Shown here in pieces: positions 21,142 to 28,268 of a stretch of DNA of 36,123 bases (position 1 is the first letter of the stretch; each line of letters starts with the position of its first letter). The DNA comes from Solirubrobacterales bacterium (GTDB lineage: Bacteria; Actinomycetota; Thermoleophilia; Solirubrobacterales; 70-9), in NCBI GenBank assembly GCA_017882505.1, contig JADGPJ010000021.1, positions 1 to 36,123 of the forward strand. The letters are read 5' to 3'. The notes under the pieces are model-generated. The model saw only the letters and a program-made list of their open reading frames with translations. It ran no database searches and was not told the DNA's origin. Both the position numbers and the translations under genes were made by a program.

Positions 21142-23088
21142 CTACTCGGCGCGGATAGGAGGAGCCTTTCGCGTTTCAGCCCAAACGAAACCGAGGAATA
21201 CCAGAAGGAAGGCGGTCCCGATCTCGAGCAGCAGGGCGCCGGAGTCGTTGGCGAGGGTGCCGACCGCGGTCGCGGCGAGGGCGCCGATCAGCCCCGCCCG
21301 CATCGCCGGCACCTCTCTCAGCCAATCGCGCAGCCGATCGCGGCGCACCAGCGCGAGGCAGGCCAGGGCGACGACCACCGGGAGGAAGACGAGCAGGATC
21401 GGCCGCGCGAAACTGTGCGCCGAGAGCTGCAGCCGTCGCTGAGCGACGTTCGAGAGGTCTCCGAGGCCGCCGGCGTCGAGCACCGAGCGGGTGAGGTGGG
21501 CGTTGGCGCCGGAAACGAGGTCGATCGCGGCGAGCAGCGCCAGGACCGCGAACGGCGCCGCGATCACCAGCAGCGCCGAGCGCCGGCGCCCGGCGGCGAT
21601 CGCGGCCGCCGCGACCGCCGCCCCGACCGGGAAGACGATCGCGGCGCCGACGTCGGCGCCGAAGCGGCCGGCGGCGAAGACGAACGCGCAGAGGAGCCCC
21701 AGGGCCATAAAGACGATCGCGCAGCGCCGCGGCGAGGAGGCCGGCGCGAAGCCGGCGAGACCGGCGCCGGTCCCGGCCACGATCAGCACCGCGAGCAGCG
21801 CCTCGAGCTCGTTGCCGATCCCGTAGAAGCGAACGCCGAGGCCGGGGTTCGGTCCCAGCAGCGAAAGCGAGGTGAGCGGCGAGCCGGCGATCACGTCGAT
21901 CGCGTAGGCGAGCACGGTCAGCGCCGAGGCGAGGGCGAGGGCCCGGTAGCCGCTCAGCGCCGCCAGCGTCAGGGTCCCGAGCAGCGGAGCACCGAGCAGC
22001 ACGAGCAGCACTTCGGCGCTCTCGCCCGGTTCGATCGCTGCGCCGGCCAGCATCACGAGCGGCATGTAGATCACCGCGAGACCCGCGAGGCGGACGCCGA
22101 TCCGCGCGGCACCGCCTCGAGTGACCGCGATCGCCAGGCCCAGGAGCACGGCCCATGCCAGCAGGCTGAGGCCGATCACCGGCCCGCGGCGCGACGAGAT
22201 GACCGCCATCCGCGCCGCCAGGGATTCGATCGCGGCGGGGTCTACCGAGCCCTCCGAGCTGATCGCCTGCCCCGACATTTCCGCCGGGATTTCGGCGTTG
22301 AAGTGTTCGAGGATCGTCGGCGCCACGTCGGTCGAGAGGACGTAGCCGTCGGTGCGGGTGCTGTCCGAGGCGAGATCGCCGTCGAAGCCCTTCCCGGCGA
22401 TGCCGATTGCCAACGGATCCTCGGAGCGTCCGGTGGGGCGGGCGATGGCGATCAGCAGGTCTTCTCCACCGAGCTCGCCCACGAGGGACGACAGCTGGCG
22501 CAGGGTCGAACCGCGGACTTCGAAGGCGGAGGGAAGAGCCTGCGGGCGAGGGGCTTCTCTCAACTTCTTCGAGGAACGACTCCCGCGGCCCCCCAGACGG
22601 TGCCGCGAAAAGGTACAAGACGCTTCACCCCTCGCCCGCACGCTCACTCCAGCGGCTTCCAAAGACGAAGTCAGCAGGCCGGGGACGATGTCCGCAGGTG
22701 CGGATTCGGCGCGCTTGACCACCGAGCTCCACCAGCTCGCGCAGTTGCCATCCGGTTCCGGGAGCTCAGAGCTGTAGAGCGAGTTGAAAACCCGGTTGCC
22801 CTGGGTCATGTCGAGGTAGGTCTGCTGAGCCGAAACCGTCCCCAGCCCAGCCGAAAGCAGCCCCGGGGACAACCCATCCCGAGCAAGCTCCGCGACTCCG
22901 GTTCCCTTCGGGAGCCACACCAACGTGACCTGCGCTGGGGTCCGTGGGTGGGGTGAAGCGTCTTGTGCCTTTTCGCCGCCTGCCCCCGGCGCGGCAGCCG
23001 CCGATCCAATCTCGAAAAAGTTGGGCGAAACCCCACCCACGGACCCCAGCGCCGCGAGCGCTATGGTGACCCCGATGGCCGATCGCAC
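21142..23088 (-). CDS. Large membrane protein with extracytoplasmic phosphodiesterase-like domain
   Basis: About 648 residues. The N-terminal soluble part starts with TLVWLPKGTGVAELARDGLS and ends in a segment typical of the alkaline phosphatase/phosphodiesterase superfamily (DGYVLSTDVAPTILEHFNAE, then IPAEMSGQAI). About twelve membrane helices follow, including NPGLGVRFYGIGNELEAL. Function unknown. The start is unsure: GTG at 23088 gives a plausible signal peptide (MRSAIGVTIALAALG) but overlaps the divergent hemQ start by 14 nt and reads through palindromic element A; GTG 23040, TTG 22923 and GTG 22920 are alternatives. Codons 22644-22537 are exactly element B, a 36-residue Arg/Ser-rich insert (begins SVRARGEASC) that looks foreign to the domain. 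Confidence 0.7.
   Translation of the reverse strand: MRSAIGVTIALAALGSVGGVSPNFFEIGSAAAAPGAGGEKAQDASPHPRTPAQVTLVWLPKGTGVAELARDGLSPGLLSAGLGTVSAQQTYLDMTQGNRVFNSLYSSELPEPDGNCASWWSSVVKRAESAPADIVPGLLTSSLEAAGVSVRARGEASCTFSRHRLGGRGSRSSKKLREAPRPQALPSAFEVRGSTLRQLSSLVGELGGEDLLIAIARPTGRSEDPLAIGIAGKGFDGDLASDSTRTDGYVLSTDVAPTILEHFNAEIPAEMSGQAISSEGSVDPAAIESLAARMAVISSRRGPVIGLSLLAWAVLLGLAIAVTRGGAARIGVRLAGLAVIYMPLVMLAGAAIEPGESAEVLLVLLGAPLLGTLTLAALSGYRALALASALTVLAYAIDVIAGSPLTSLSLLGPNPGLGVRFYGIGNELEALLAVLIVAGTGAGLAGFAPASSPRRCAIVFMALGLLCAFVFAAGRFGADVGAAIVFPVGAAVAAAAIAAGRRRSALLVIAAPFAVLALLAAIDLVSGANAHLTRSVLDAGGLGDLSNVAQRRLQLSAHSFARPILLVFLPVVVALACLALVRRDRLRDWLREVPAMRAGLIGALAATAVGTLANDSGALLLEIGTAFLLVFLGFVWAETRKAPPIRAE
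22537..22644 (-). repeat. Palindromic element, copy B, in frame inside a membrane-protein gene
   Basis: 108 bp, read on the minus strand. The outer arms, 22628-22644 and 22537-22553, match as inverted repeats in 16 of 17 positions. Inside, the 26-nt 5' core (22627-22602) begins TGAAGCGTCTTGT and the 20-nt 3' core (22573-22554) begins CTCGAAGAAGTTG; both recur in copy A. A central hairpin is GCGGC (22606-22602) with GCCGC (22589-22585). The length is a multiple of three, and the element begins and ends on codon boundaries of the host gene. Confidence 0.8.
22932..23052 (+). repeat. Palindromic element, copy A, upstream of hemQ
   Basis: 121 bp on the plus strand. The outer arms, 22932-22953 and 23031-23052, are perfect 22-nt inverted repeats with no sequence resemblance to the copy B arms beyond the inner GGGG/CCCC. 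The 5' core 22954-22979 matches copy B in 24 of 26 positions and the 3' core 23011-23030 in 16 of 20. The central hairpin is GCCGC (22975-22979) with GCGGC (22991-22995): relative to copy B the middle pair is swapped from G:C to C:G, a compensated change. CTTTTCG and CGAAAAAG can form a further stem. Confidence 0.8.
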
Positions 23089-23782
23089 TTTCGCCAAGTT
23101 CAGTTTCTTCAAGCTCGATCCCGCCTGGCGCCGCCGCGACGCCGATCTCCGCGCCGCCGACAAGCAGGAGTTCCTCGCCGCCTGCGAGGACTTCGGCATC
23201 GATCGGTCGCTGCGCGCCTACTCAACCATAGGCACGCGCGGCGACGTCGACCTGGTGCTGCTCGGCCAGAGCCACAACCTCGACGACATCCACACCTTCC
23301 ACGTCGTCCTCGGCCAGAGCGGCCTGGCGAAATGGGCGGAGACGCCCTACTCGTTCCTCTCGATGACCAAACGCTCGCCCTATTCCGACGAGCAGGCGCG
23401 GCCGGAGATCTGCGTCTCCGAGCGCAAGTACCTGTTTCTCTACCCGATGATCAAGCAGCGTCGCTGGTACGGGCTGGCCCCGGAGGAGCGCGGGCGGATC
23501 ATGAAAAGCCACATCGAGGTCGGCCGTCGCTACCCCGAGATCACGATCAACACGACCTACTCCTTCGGGATCGATGACCAGGAGTTCGTCGTCTGCTTCG
23601 AGGGCGACGACCCGGGGATGTTCCTCGACCTCGTCAACGAGCTGCGACCGACCGAGTCGAGCGAGTACACGGAGCTCGAGACGCCGATCTTCACCTGCGT
23701 CGCGATGTCGGTCGGCAAGGCACTCGACGCCCTCGACGGCGTCCCCAGCGCGGTTCCGGCCAACGCCACCACTCCGGCCTGA
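23075..23782 (+). CDS. hemQ: HemQ/chlorite dismutase family heme enzyme
   Basis: 235 residues, chlorite dismutase superfamily; in Actinobacteria such proteins are HemQ, which decarboxylates coproheme to heme b in the coproporphyrin-dependent pathway. Visible: YLFLYPMIKQRRWYGLAPEE, the His-containing MKSHIEVGRRYPEI, TTYSFGIDDQEFVVCFEGDD and the closing LETPIFTC. The duplicated ferredoxin-like fold fits the length. Distinguishing HemQ from a true chlorite dismutase needs the distal Arg/Gln position, which I cannot place reliably. The ATG at 23075 has TATGGT (23062-23067) 7 nt upstream, indicating leaderless transcription; an in-frame ATG at 23063 lies inside that box. It is divergent from, and may overlap, the membrane-protein start. 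Confidence 0.82.
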   Translation: MADRTFAKFSFFKLDPAWRRRDADLRAADKQEFLAACEDFGIDRSLRAYSTIGTRGDVDLVLLGQSHNLDDIHTFHVVLGQSGLAKWAETPYSFLSMTKRSPYSDEQARPEICVSERKYLFLYPMIKQRRWYGLAPEERGRIMKSHIEVGRRYPEITINTTYSFGIDDQEFVVCFEGDDPGMFLDLVNELRPTESSEYTELETPIFTCVAMSVGKALDALDGVPSAVPANATTPA

Positions 23783-23880
23783 GCCTCCGGCGCGGCGCTC
23801 GCCTCGCACTCGAGTCCCTATTCTTTCGCGCTCCCTGTGCAGTGAGCGATGCACTTTCCTCACCGGACCCCGGTAGGCAG

Positions 23881-25287
23881 ATGACTCAGATCGGAACCTC
23901 AGAGAGCCCCCTTCGCGTCGCCATCGTCGGCGCCGGCCCGTCCGGCTTCTACGCCGCCGAGCACATCCTCAAGGGCGAGGATCTGCACGCTCAGGTCGAC
24001 CTCTTCGACCGCCTCCCCACCCCCTTCGGCCTCGTTCGCGGCGGCGTCGCCCCGGACCATCCAAAGATCAAGTCGGTGATCCGGGTCTACGAAAAAACCG
24101 CCGCCCGCGAAGGCTTCCGCTTCTTCGGCAACGTCAAGATCGGCCACGACATCGAGGTCGAGGACCTGGAGCGCCATTACCACGCGATCGTCTTCACGGT
24201 CGGCTGCGAGACCGACCGCCAGCTCGGGGTTCCCGGCGAGGACCTTCCCGGCAGCCATGCCGCCACCGCCTTCGTCGGCTGGTACAACGCCCACCCCGAC
24301 TACGCGAATGAGGACTTCGACCTCTCCTGCGAGCGCGCGGTCGTGATCGGCAACGGCAACGTGGCGATGGACGTCGCCCGGATGCTGGCGCTGACCGACC
24401 ACGAGCTGCGCGAGACCGATACCGCCGATCACGCGATCGAGATGCTCGACGCGAAGAAGATCCGCGAGATCGTCGTGCTCGGCCGCCGCGGGCCGGTCCA
24501 GGCGGCCTTCACCAACCCCGAGATCAAGGAGCTCGGCGAGATGGAGGACGCCGACGTAATCGTCGACCCGGCCGAGGTCGAGCTCGACGCGGCAAGCGCC
24601 GCCTTCCTCGAGTCCGACGAGGCCGACAAGACGACCAGGGTCAACGTCGAGACGCTGCGCGAGTTCTCCCAGCGCACGCCCGAGGGCAAGCGTCAGCGGA
24701 TCGTCCTCCGCTTTCTCGCCTCCCCGGTCGAGATCAAGGGCGACGGCAAGGTCGAGAAGATCGTCATCGGCCGCAACCAGCTGGTCGAAGAGGGTGGCGC
24801 CCTGCGGGCCAAGGACACCGGCGAGCGCGAAGAGCTCGAGTGCGGTTTGGTCCTGCGCTCGGTCGGCTATACCGGCATCCCGATCGAGGGGGTGCCCTTC
24901 GACGAGAAGCGGGGTCTGATCCTCAACGAGGGCGGCCGCGTGCTCGACTCCCACGACTCCGGCCACAAGGTCGGTCACTACACCGCCGGCTGGATCAAGC
25001 GCGGCCCCTCGGGAGTGATCGGCACCAACAAGAAAGACGCCCTCGAGACCGTCACCCACCTGCTCACCGACGTCGAGTCGCAGGCCCTGCTCGACCCCGC
25101 GAACCCGGCGCCCACCGCGGTCGAGGATCTGCTCGCCGAGCGCGGCATCCGCTACATCAGCTTCGAGGACTGGCAGGCGATCGACCAGGCCGAGATCGGC
25201 CGCGGCGAGCCGCACGGCCGCCCCCGCGTCAAGTTCGTCCGCGTCGAGGAGATGCTCGACACCGTCGGCCAGAGGATCAGCGGCTAG
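23881..25287 (+). CDS. fprA: Ferredoxin/adrenodoxin-type NADP reductase (FprA-like)
   Basis: 468 residues. The FAD-binding Rossmann motif VAIVGAGPSGFYAAEHIL starts at about residue 13. It is followed by PFGLVRGGVAPDHPKIKSV, the NADP motif ERAVVIGNGNVAMDVARML at about 155, VLGRRGPVQAAFTNPEIKEL, and the C-terminal YTAGWIKRGPSGVIGTNKKD. All are hallmarks of adrenodoxin-reductase-type FprA. It passes electrons between NADPH and ferredoxins, which fits the Fe-S and heme neighbours. The ATG at 23881 gives the usual short N-terminus; a GTG at 23842 would add 13 residues and cannot be excluded. Confidence 0.92.
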   Translation: MTQIGTSESPLRVAIVGAGPSGFYAAEHILKGEDLHAQVDLFDRLPTPFGLVRGGVAPDHPKIKSVIRVYEKTAAREGFRFFGNVKIGHDIEVEDLERHYHAIVFTVGCETDRQLGVPGEDLPGSHAATAFVGWYNAHPDYANEDFDLSCERAVVIGNGNVAMDVARMLALTDHELRETDTADHAIEMLDAKKIREIVVLGRRGPVQAAFTNPEIKELGEMEDADVIVDPAEVELDAASAAFLESDEADKTTRVNVETLREFSQRTPEGKRQRIVLRFLASPVEIKGDGKVEKIVIGRNQLVEEGGALRAKDTGEREELECGLVLRSVGYTGIPIEGVPFDEKRGLILNEGGRVLDSHDSGHKVGHYTAGWIKRGPSGVIGTNKKDALETVTHLLTDVESQALLDPANPAPTAVEDLLAERGIRYISFEDWQAIDQAEIGRGEPHGRPRVKFVRVEEMLDTVGQRISG

Positions 25288-25382
25288 CGCCGGCGCGGCT
25301 TCGCAGACGGACTCATCGCAGCCGTCCTCGCTTGGTGGCGACCCAGCTCCAGTCCCGAGCGACGGCCCCATACAATCCCCGC

Positions 25383-25616
25383 GTGGCCGACCTGGCAGAG
25401 CTGAAGGCGATGATCGAGGCGGCGCTTCCGGGCGCCGCGGTCGAGGTCAGCGACGAAACCGGTGCCGGCGACCACCTGCGGGCTACCGTCAGCGCCTCCC
25501 AATTCGAGGGCCTTTCGCGGATCGACCAGCACCGGCTGGTCAAGGCCGCGGTCAGGTCTCGCTTCGACGACGGCACCATCCACGCCCTCTCGGTGAAGAC
25601 CGACGTTTCGACCTAG
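25383..25616 (+). CDS. bolA: BolA family protein
   Basis: 77 residues, the short YrbA-like form of BolA. It starts VADLAELKAMIEAALPGAAV, has a HLRATVSASQFEGLSRIDQH core (the F-x-G-x-x-x-x-x-x-H pattern) and a conserved-style HALSVKT end. BolA proteins bind a [2Fe-2S] cluster together with a monothiol glutaredoxin, and exactly that partner is the next gene, 13 bp downstream. GTG start with TACAAT (25371-25376) 6 nt upstream: a textbook leaderless arrangement. The conserved His in DQHRLVK is the likely cluster ligand. Confidence 0.88.
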   Translation: MADLAELKAMIEAALPGAAVEVSDETGAGDHLRATVSASQFEGLSRIDQHRLVKAAVRSRFDDGTIHALSVKTDVST

Positions 25617-25629
25617 CTACTCTGTGCCG

Positions 25630-26016
25630 ATGGCCGACCCAGAGCTGAAGACCAAAGTCGAGGAGCTGATCGCCGCAAACCGGGTGCTGCTCTTCATGAA
25701 AGGCACCCCCGACATGCCGCGCTGCGGCTTCTCGATGCGCGTCGTCCAGGTTCTGGACGCCGTCGACGTCGAGTACGGGGCGATCGACGTGCTGCCGGCG
25801 CTGCAGCCGCTGCGCGAGGTGACCGCCGAGCTGTCCGACTGGCAGACCTTCCCCCAGCTCTACGTCAACGGCCAGCTGCTCGGTGGCGCCGACATCGTCG
25901 AGGAGATGTTCGAGTCCGGCGAGCTGGCCGAGGCGCTCGGAGTCGAGCAGCCCCAGGCGGCCTCGGTGCCGGCCGACACCCTCCCCGCGCAGTCACCCCC
26001 CCTCCAGATCGAATAG
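25630..26016 (+). CDS. grxD: Monothiol glutaredoxin (CGFS type, Grx4/GrxD-like)
   Basis: 128 residues. The N-terminal helix precedes VLLFMKGTPDMPRCGFSMRV with the CGFS active site, then SDWQTFPQLYVNGQLLGGAD (TFPQLY with cis-Pro, GGAD) for glutathione binding, all diagnostic of cluster-carrying monothiol glutaredoxins. It ends in a Pro-rich tail of about 20 residues that is not part of the fold. The ATG is 6 nt after a TACTCT box (25618-25623), which lies across the bolA stop region, so it has its own leaderless promoter rather than being strictly an operon with bolA. It carries and transfers [2Fe-2S] clusters. Confidence 0.92.
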   Translation: MADPELKTKVEELIAANRVLLFMKGTPDMPRCGFSMRVVQVLDAVDVEYGAIDVLPALQPLREVTAELSDWQTFPQLYVNGQLLGGADIVEEMFESGELAEALGVEQPQAASVPADTLPAQSPPLQIE

Positions 26017-26099
26017 TCCCGTCGCGTTGCTGTTCGCCCCTCGGCGCGGACGATCCCGTTGTCGAAGGCCGCGAGATGCGCCGATTTGCAGCGTCCGCG
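26017..26099. other. Short gap between convergent Fe-S genes, with inverted repeat
   Basis: GCGCGGAC (26044-26051) and GTCCGCGC (26093-26100) are perfect inverted repeats 41 nt apart; the right arm touches the erpA-like stop codon. It may serve as a shared 3' end structure for the two convergent genes. No U-runs are present. Confidence 0.3.
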
Positions 26100-26471
26100 C
26101 TAGGCAGTCACGGGCGGTGCGTCCTCTTTCACCTGGAAAGAGGACCCACATCCGCACGCAGCAACCACGTTCGGGTTATTCACTTGGAAGCCTGCCCCTT
26201 GCAGCCCTTCCACGTAATCCACCTCGGAACCGAAGACGAACTGCATGCTGACCTTGTCGACCACGACGGCGACGCCGTCGACCTCGAAGACGTTGTCATC
26301 GTCTTTGGGCTTGTCGAAGGCGAGCGCGTACTGGAAGCCCGAGCAACCACCGCCGCGGACTGCGACGCGCAGGGCCTGATCGCCGCTGTCGGCTTGGCCA
26401 CCGAGCAGCTCGCCGATCTTCTCGGCGGCCTTGTCGGTGAGCGTGATCGCTGCGTCAGTGGTATCGGTCAC
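26100..26471 (-). CDS. erpA: A-type Fe-S carrier, HesB/IscA family (ErpA-like)
   Basis: 123 residues. The three cluster-binding Cys are present: one in RGGGCSGFQY and two in ACGCGSSF near the C-terminus. The fold signature ITLTDKAAEKI opens the domain. Such proteins receive and deliver Fe-S clusters to apo-enzymes. The GTG at 26469-26471 begins the domain directly and has TACACT (26479-26484, minus) 7 nt upstream, so it is probably leaderless; frames further upstream overlap the divergent DegV gene. Its place beside bolA and the CGFS glutaredoxin supports an Fe-S trafficking role. IscA versus ErpA cannot be separated by eye. Confidence 0.9.
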   Translation of the reverse strand: MTDTTDAAITLTDKAAEKIGELLGGQADSGDQALRVAVRGGGCSGFQYALAFDKPKDDDNVFEVDGVAVVVDKVSMQFVFGSEVDYVEGLQGAGFQVNNPNVVAACGCGSSFQVKEDAPPVTA

Positions 26472-26535
26472 TTCAATAAGTGTAGCTGGACGGAGGCGGC
26501 AGCTCTGGACTCGGCGGTCTGCGAGAATCGCCTGG

Positions 26536-27414
26536 TTGAACTCGAGCGCCCAGACCGCCGTCGTTTGCGACACCACGGCCTACCTTCCCAGCGCGCTCCT
26601 CGCCGAGCGGGGCATAGAGACGATCAGCCTCTACGTGTCCGTCGACGGCGTACAGGAGCGCGAGTCGGAGATCACCGACTACGCCAGCTTCTACGAGCGC
26701 CTGCGGGCGTCAAAAAGCGGCGCCACCACCTCCCAGCCCTCGATCGGCGACTTCCTCTCCGTCTACGAGCCGCTGCTCGACGCCGGCAAGGAAATCGCCT
26801 CGATCCACATCTCCGCCGGCATCTCCGGCACCTTCGAGGCCGCCGGGCAGGCGCGCGAGCGGCTGATCGAGGAAGGCAAGGGTGGTGAGCGGATCCGGGT
26901 CATGGACTCCCGCTCGGCCGCCGGAGGGATGGGCCTCTGCGCGCTCGGAGCCTCGGTCGCGGCGCTGAACGGAGGCGACGCCGACGCCGTCCTCGCCCAA
27001 GCCGAGCGCACCCGCCAAGAGCTGAAGATGTGGTTCGCGATCGACACCCTCGAGTATCTGCGCCGCGGCGGCCGCATCGGCGGTGCCCGGGCCTGGATCG
27101 GCAGCGCCCTGAAGATCAAGCCGATCCTCACGCTCGAGGAGGAGATCACGCCGGTCGAGAGGGTCCGCACCCGCGCCCGCTCGGTCGAGCGACTGCGCGA
27201 CTACGCCCGCCAGCGCCACGAATCCGGTCTCGACGGTTGGGTCGTCCAGCACATCCAGGACGACGAGACGGCCACGGCGCTGGCAGACGACTGCCGCGAG
27301 ATCTTCGGCTGCGAGCCGGTCTTCATCTCAGAGATCGGCGCCGTCCTCGGCGCCCACGTCGGCCCGGGGCTGCTCGGAGTCGGCAGCGTCTCCACGGATC
27401 TGGTCGTGCCCTGA
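26536..27414 (+). CDS. DegV family fatty-acid-binding protein
   Basis: 292 residues. The DegV pattern is clear: VVCDTTAYLPSALLAERGIE at the N-terminus, then the ATTSQPSIGDFLSVYEPLLD substrate loop, SIHISAGISGTFEAA, RVMDSRSAAGGMG, FAIDTLEYLRRGGRIGGARA and LKIKPILTL. DegV/FakB proteins hold a fatty acid and, in Firmicutes, present it to FakA kinase; no FakA-like gene is visible here. The start is uncertain. TTG at 26536-26538 places the first strand at residue 7, normal for the family, and avoids the divergent erpA promoter. ATG or GTG starts further upstream would lie inside the erpA gene. Confidence 0.88.
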   Translation: MNSSAQTAVVCDTTAYLPSALLAERGIETISLYVSVDGVQERESEITDYASFYERLRASKSGATTSQPSIGDFLSVYEPLLDAGKEIASIHISAGISGTFEAAGQARERLIEEGKGGERIRVMDSRSAAGGMGLCALGASVAALNGGDADAVLAQAERTRQELKMWFAIDTLEYLRRGGRIGGARAWIGSALKIKPILTLEEEITPVERVRTRARSVERLRDYARQRHESGLDGWVVQHIQDDETATALADDCREIFGCEPVFISEIGAVLGAHVGPGLLGVGSVSTDLVVP

Positions 27415-27421
27415 CGGGCCG

Positions 27422-27673
27422 TCAGCGGCGGCGGCGGAGCATGGCGCGGACGCCAATCGCAAAACCGACAGCGGCGGCAGCGATCACAAGCTCGCGTTTG
27501 TGCTCGTTGACCTGGCGGCGCCAGTCGGTCAACTCGCTGACCCGGCCGCGCAGCGCTTCCACCGAAGTGCCGAGCTGCTGGCGCTGAAGATCGATGTCGC
27601 GGCGGATCTCGGCCGCCGAGCGGCCCGGGGCTCCCGCGGTGGAGGGCTTGGCCGGTTTGGGGTCGGCGCTCAT
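27422..27673 (-). CDS. DUF3618-like small membrane protein
   Basis: 83 residues. A Pro/Ala tail is followed by RSAAEIRRDIDLQRQQLGTS and VEALRGRVSEL, the DUF3618 pattern of an amphipathic helix pair. Then come WRRQVNEHKRE and a single membrane helix VIAAAAVGFAIGVRAML ending in Arg residues. Function unknown; family members are found beside holin-X and DUF4235 genes in Actinobacteria, as here. The ATG overlaps the upstream stop (ATGA, 27670-27673), so it is co-translated. Confidence 0.8.
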   Translation of the reverse strand: MSADPKPAKPSTAGAPGRSAAEIRRDIDLQRQQLGTSVEALRGRVSELTDWRRQVNEHKRELVIAAAAVGFAIGVRAMLRRRR

Positions 27674-28113
27674 TTCTCCTCCTTCTGCAGCATCTCCTTG
27701 GTCAGCTTCGCCTCTTCGATCGCCTGCTCCGGCACGGGCGGAGCCCCTGCCTGAACGGCGCGGTAGGCAATGAAGCCGGCGGCGGCGGCGATCAGCAGGA
27801 AGGCGGCGGCCTCGACGAAGAAGCCGGGCCAGACCTTGCCGTCGAAGACCTCTTCGTTGAGCAGCCAGGCGATCCCCTCCATGACGAGGATCAGCGCCAG
27901 AAAGGCGAAAATGCCGGCGGCGACGCCGACGACCGAGCCGCGGACGAGCTTGCCGACCTTTTCGGTCACCTCGGCTTTGGCGAGCTCGAACTCCTCGCGA
28001 ATCAGCGTCGAGGCCCCTTCGGAGACGTCGAAGACCATCTCGGCGACGGTGCGGGTGTCCTTCTCGGGCTCGGGCGGCGGGACCTGGGGGGGCGTCGGTT
28101 TCGGCTCGGGCAT
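27670..28113 (-). CDS. Phage-holin-like membrane protein (actinobacterial holin-X / DUF1469)
   Basis: 147 residues. A Pro-rich N-terminus precedes the amphipathic segment FDVSEGASTLIREEFELAKAE (family hallmark), then two membrane helices, VVGVAAGIFAFLALILVMEG and FFVEAAAFLLIAAAAGFIAY, and an acidic tail. It belongs to the holin superfamily III in Actinobacteria, but there is no phage context; a cell-envelope role is more likely than lysis. It is the middle gene of a three-gene unit and starts 5 bp after the preceding small ORF. Confidence 0.8.
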   Translation of the reverse strand: MPEPKPTPPQVPPPEPEKDTRTVAEMVFDVSEGASTLIREEFELAKAEVTEKVGKLVRGSVVGVAAGIFAFLALILVMEGIAWLLNEEVFDGKVWPGFFVEAAAFLLIAAAAGFIAYRAVQAGAPPVPEQAIEEAKLTKEMLQKEEK

Positions 28114-28118
28114 CGCGG

Positions 28119-28253
28119 TCAGTCCGGCGGGTCTTCGTTGAACAGTCGGCGGTAGAGGATCGCCGCGAGCTTGGAGGCGAGGATGCTGGCGAGGGCGCCG
28201 CCCGCCGCGAGCATCGCGCTCCAGACGAGTCTTTTGACTATCTCGTTATCCAC
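28119..28253 (-). CDS. Small membrane protein, DUF4235-like (44 aa)
   Basis: 44 residues from a GTG at 28251-28253. One membrane segment, WSAMLAAGGALASILASKLA, is followed by AAILYRRLFNEDPPD; the helix-then-basic 'R..W/LF..D..P' ending resembles DUF4235. It is easily missed because of its size. Support comes from the TATGGT box (28262-28267, minus) 8 nt upstream, the in-phase hydrophobic helix, and the tight spacing (5 bp) to the holin-like gene. DUF4235, holin-X and DUF3618 commonly occur together. Confidence 0.6.
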   Translation of the reverse strand: MDNEIVKRLVWSAMLAAGGALASILASKLAAILYRRLFNEDPPD

Positions 28254-28268
28254 GCGGCCCGACCATAC

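Noticed and set aside
27670-28113. Prophage remnant based on the holin-like protein
   Set aside because: No other phage gene is nearby, and this family is chromosomal in many Actinobacteria.
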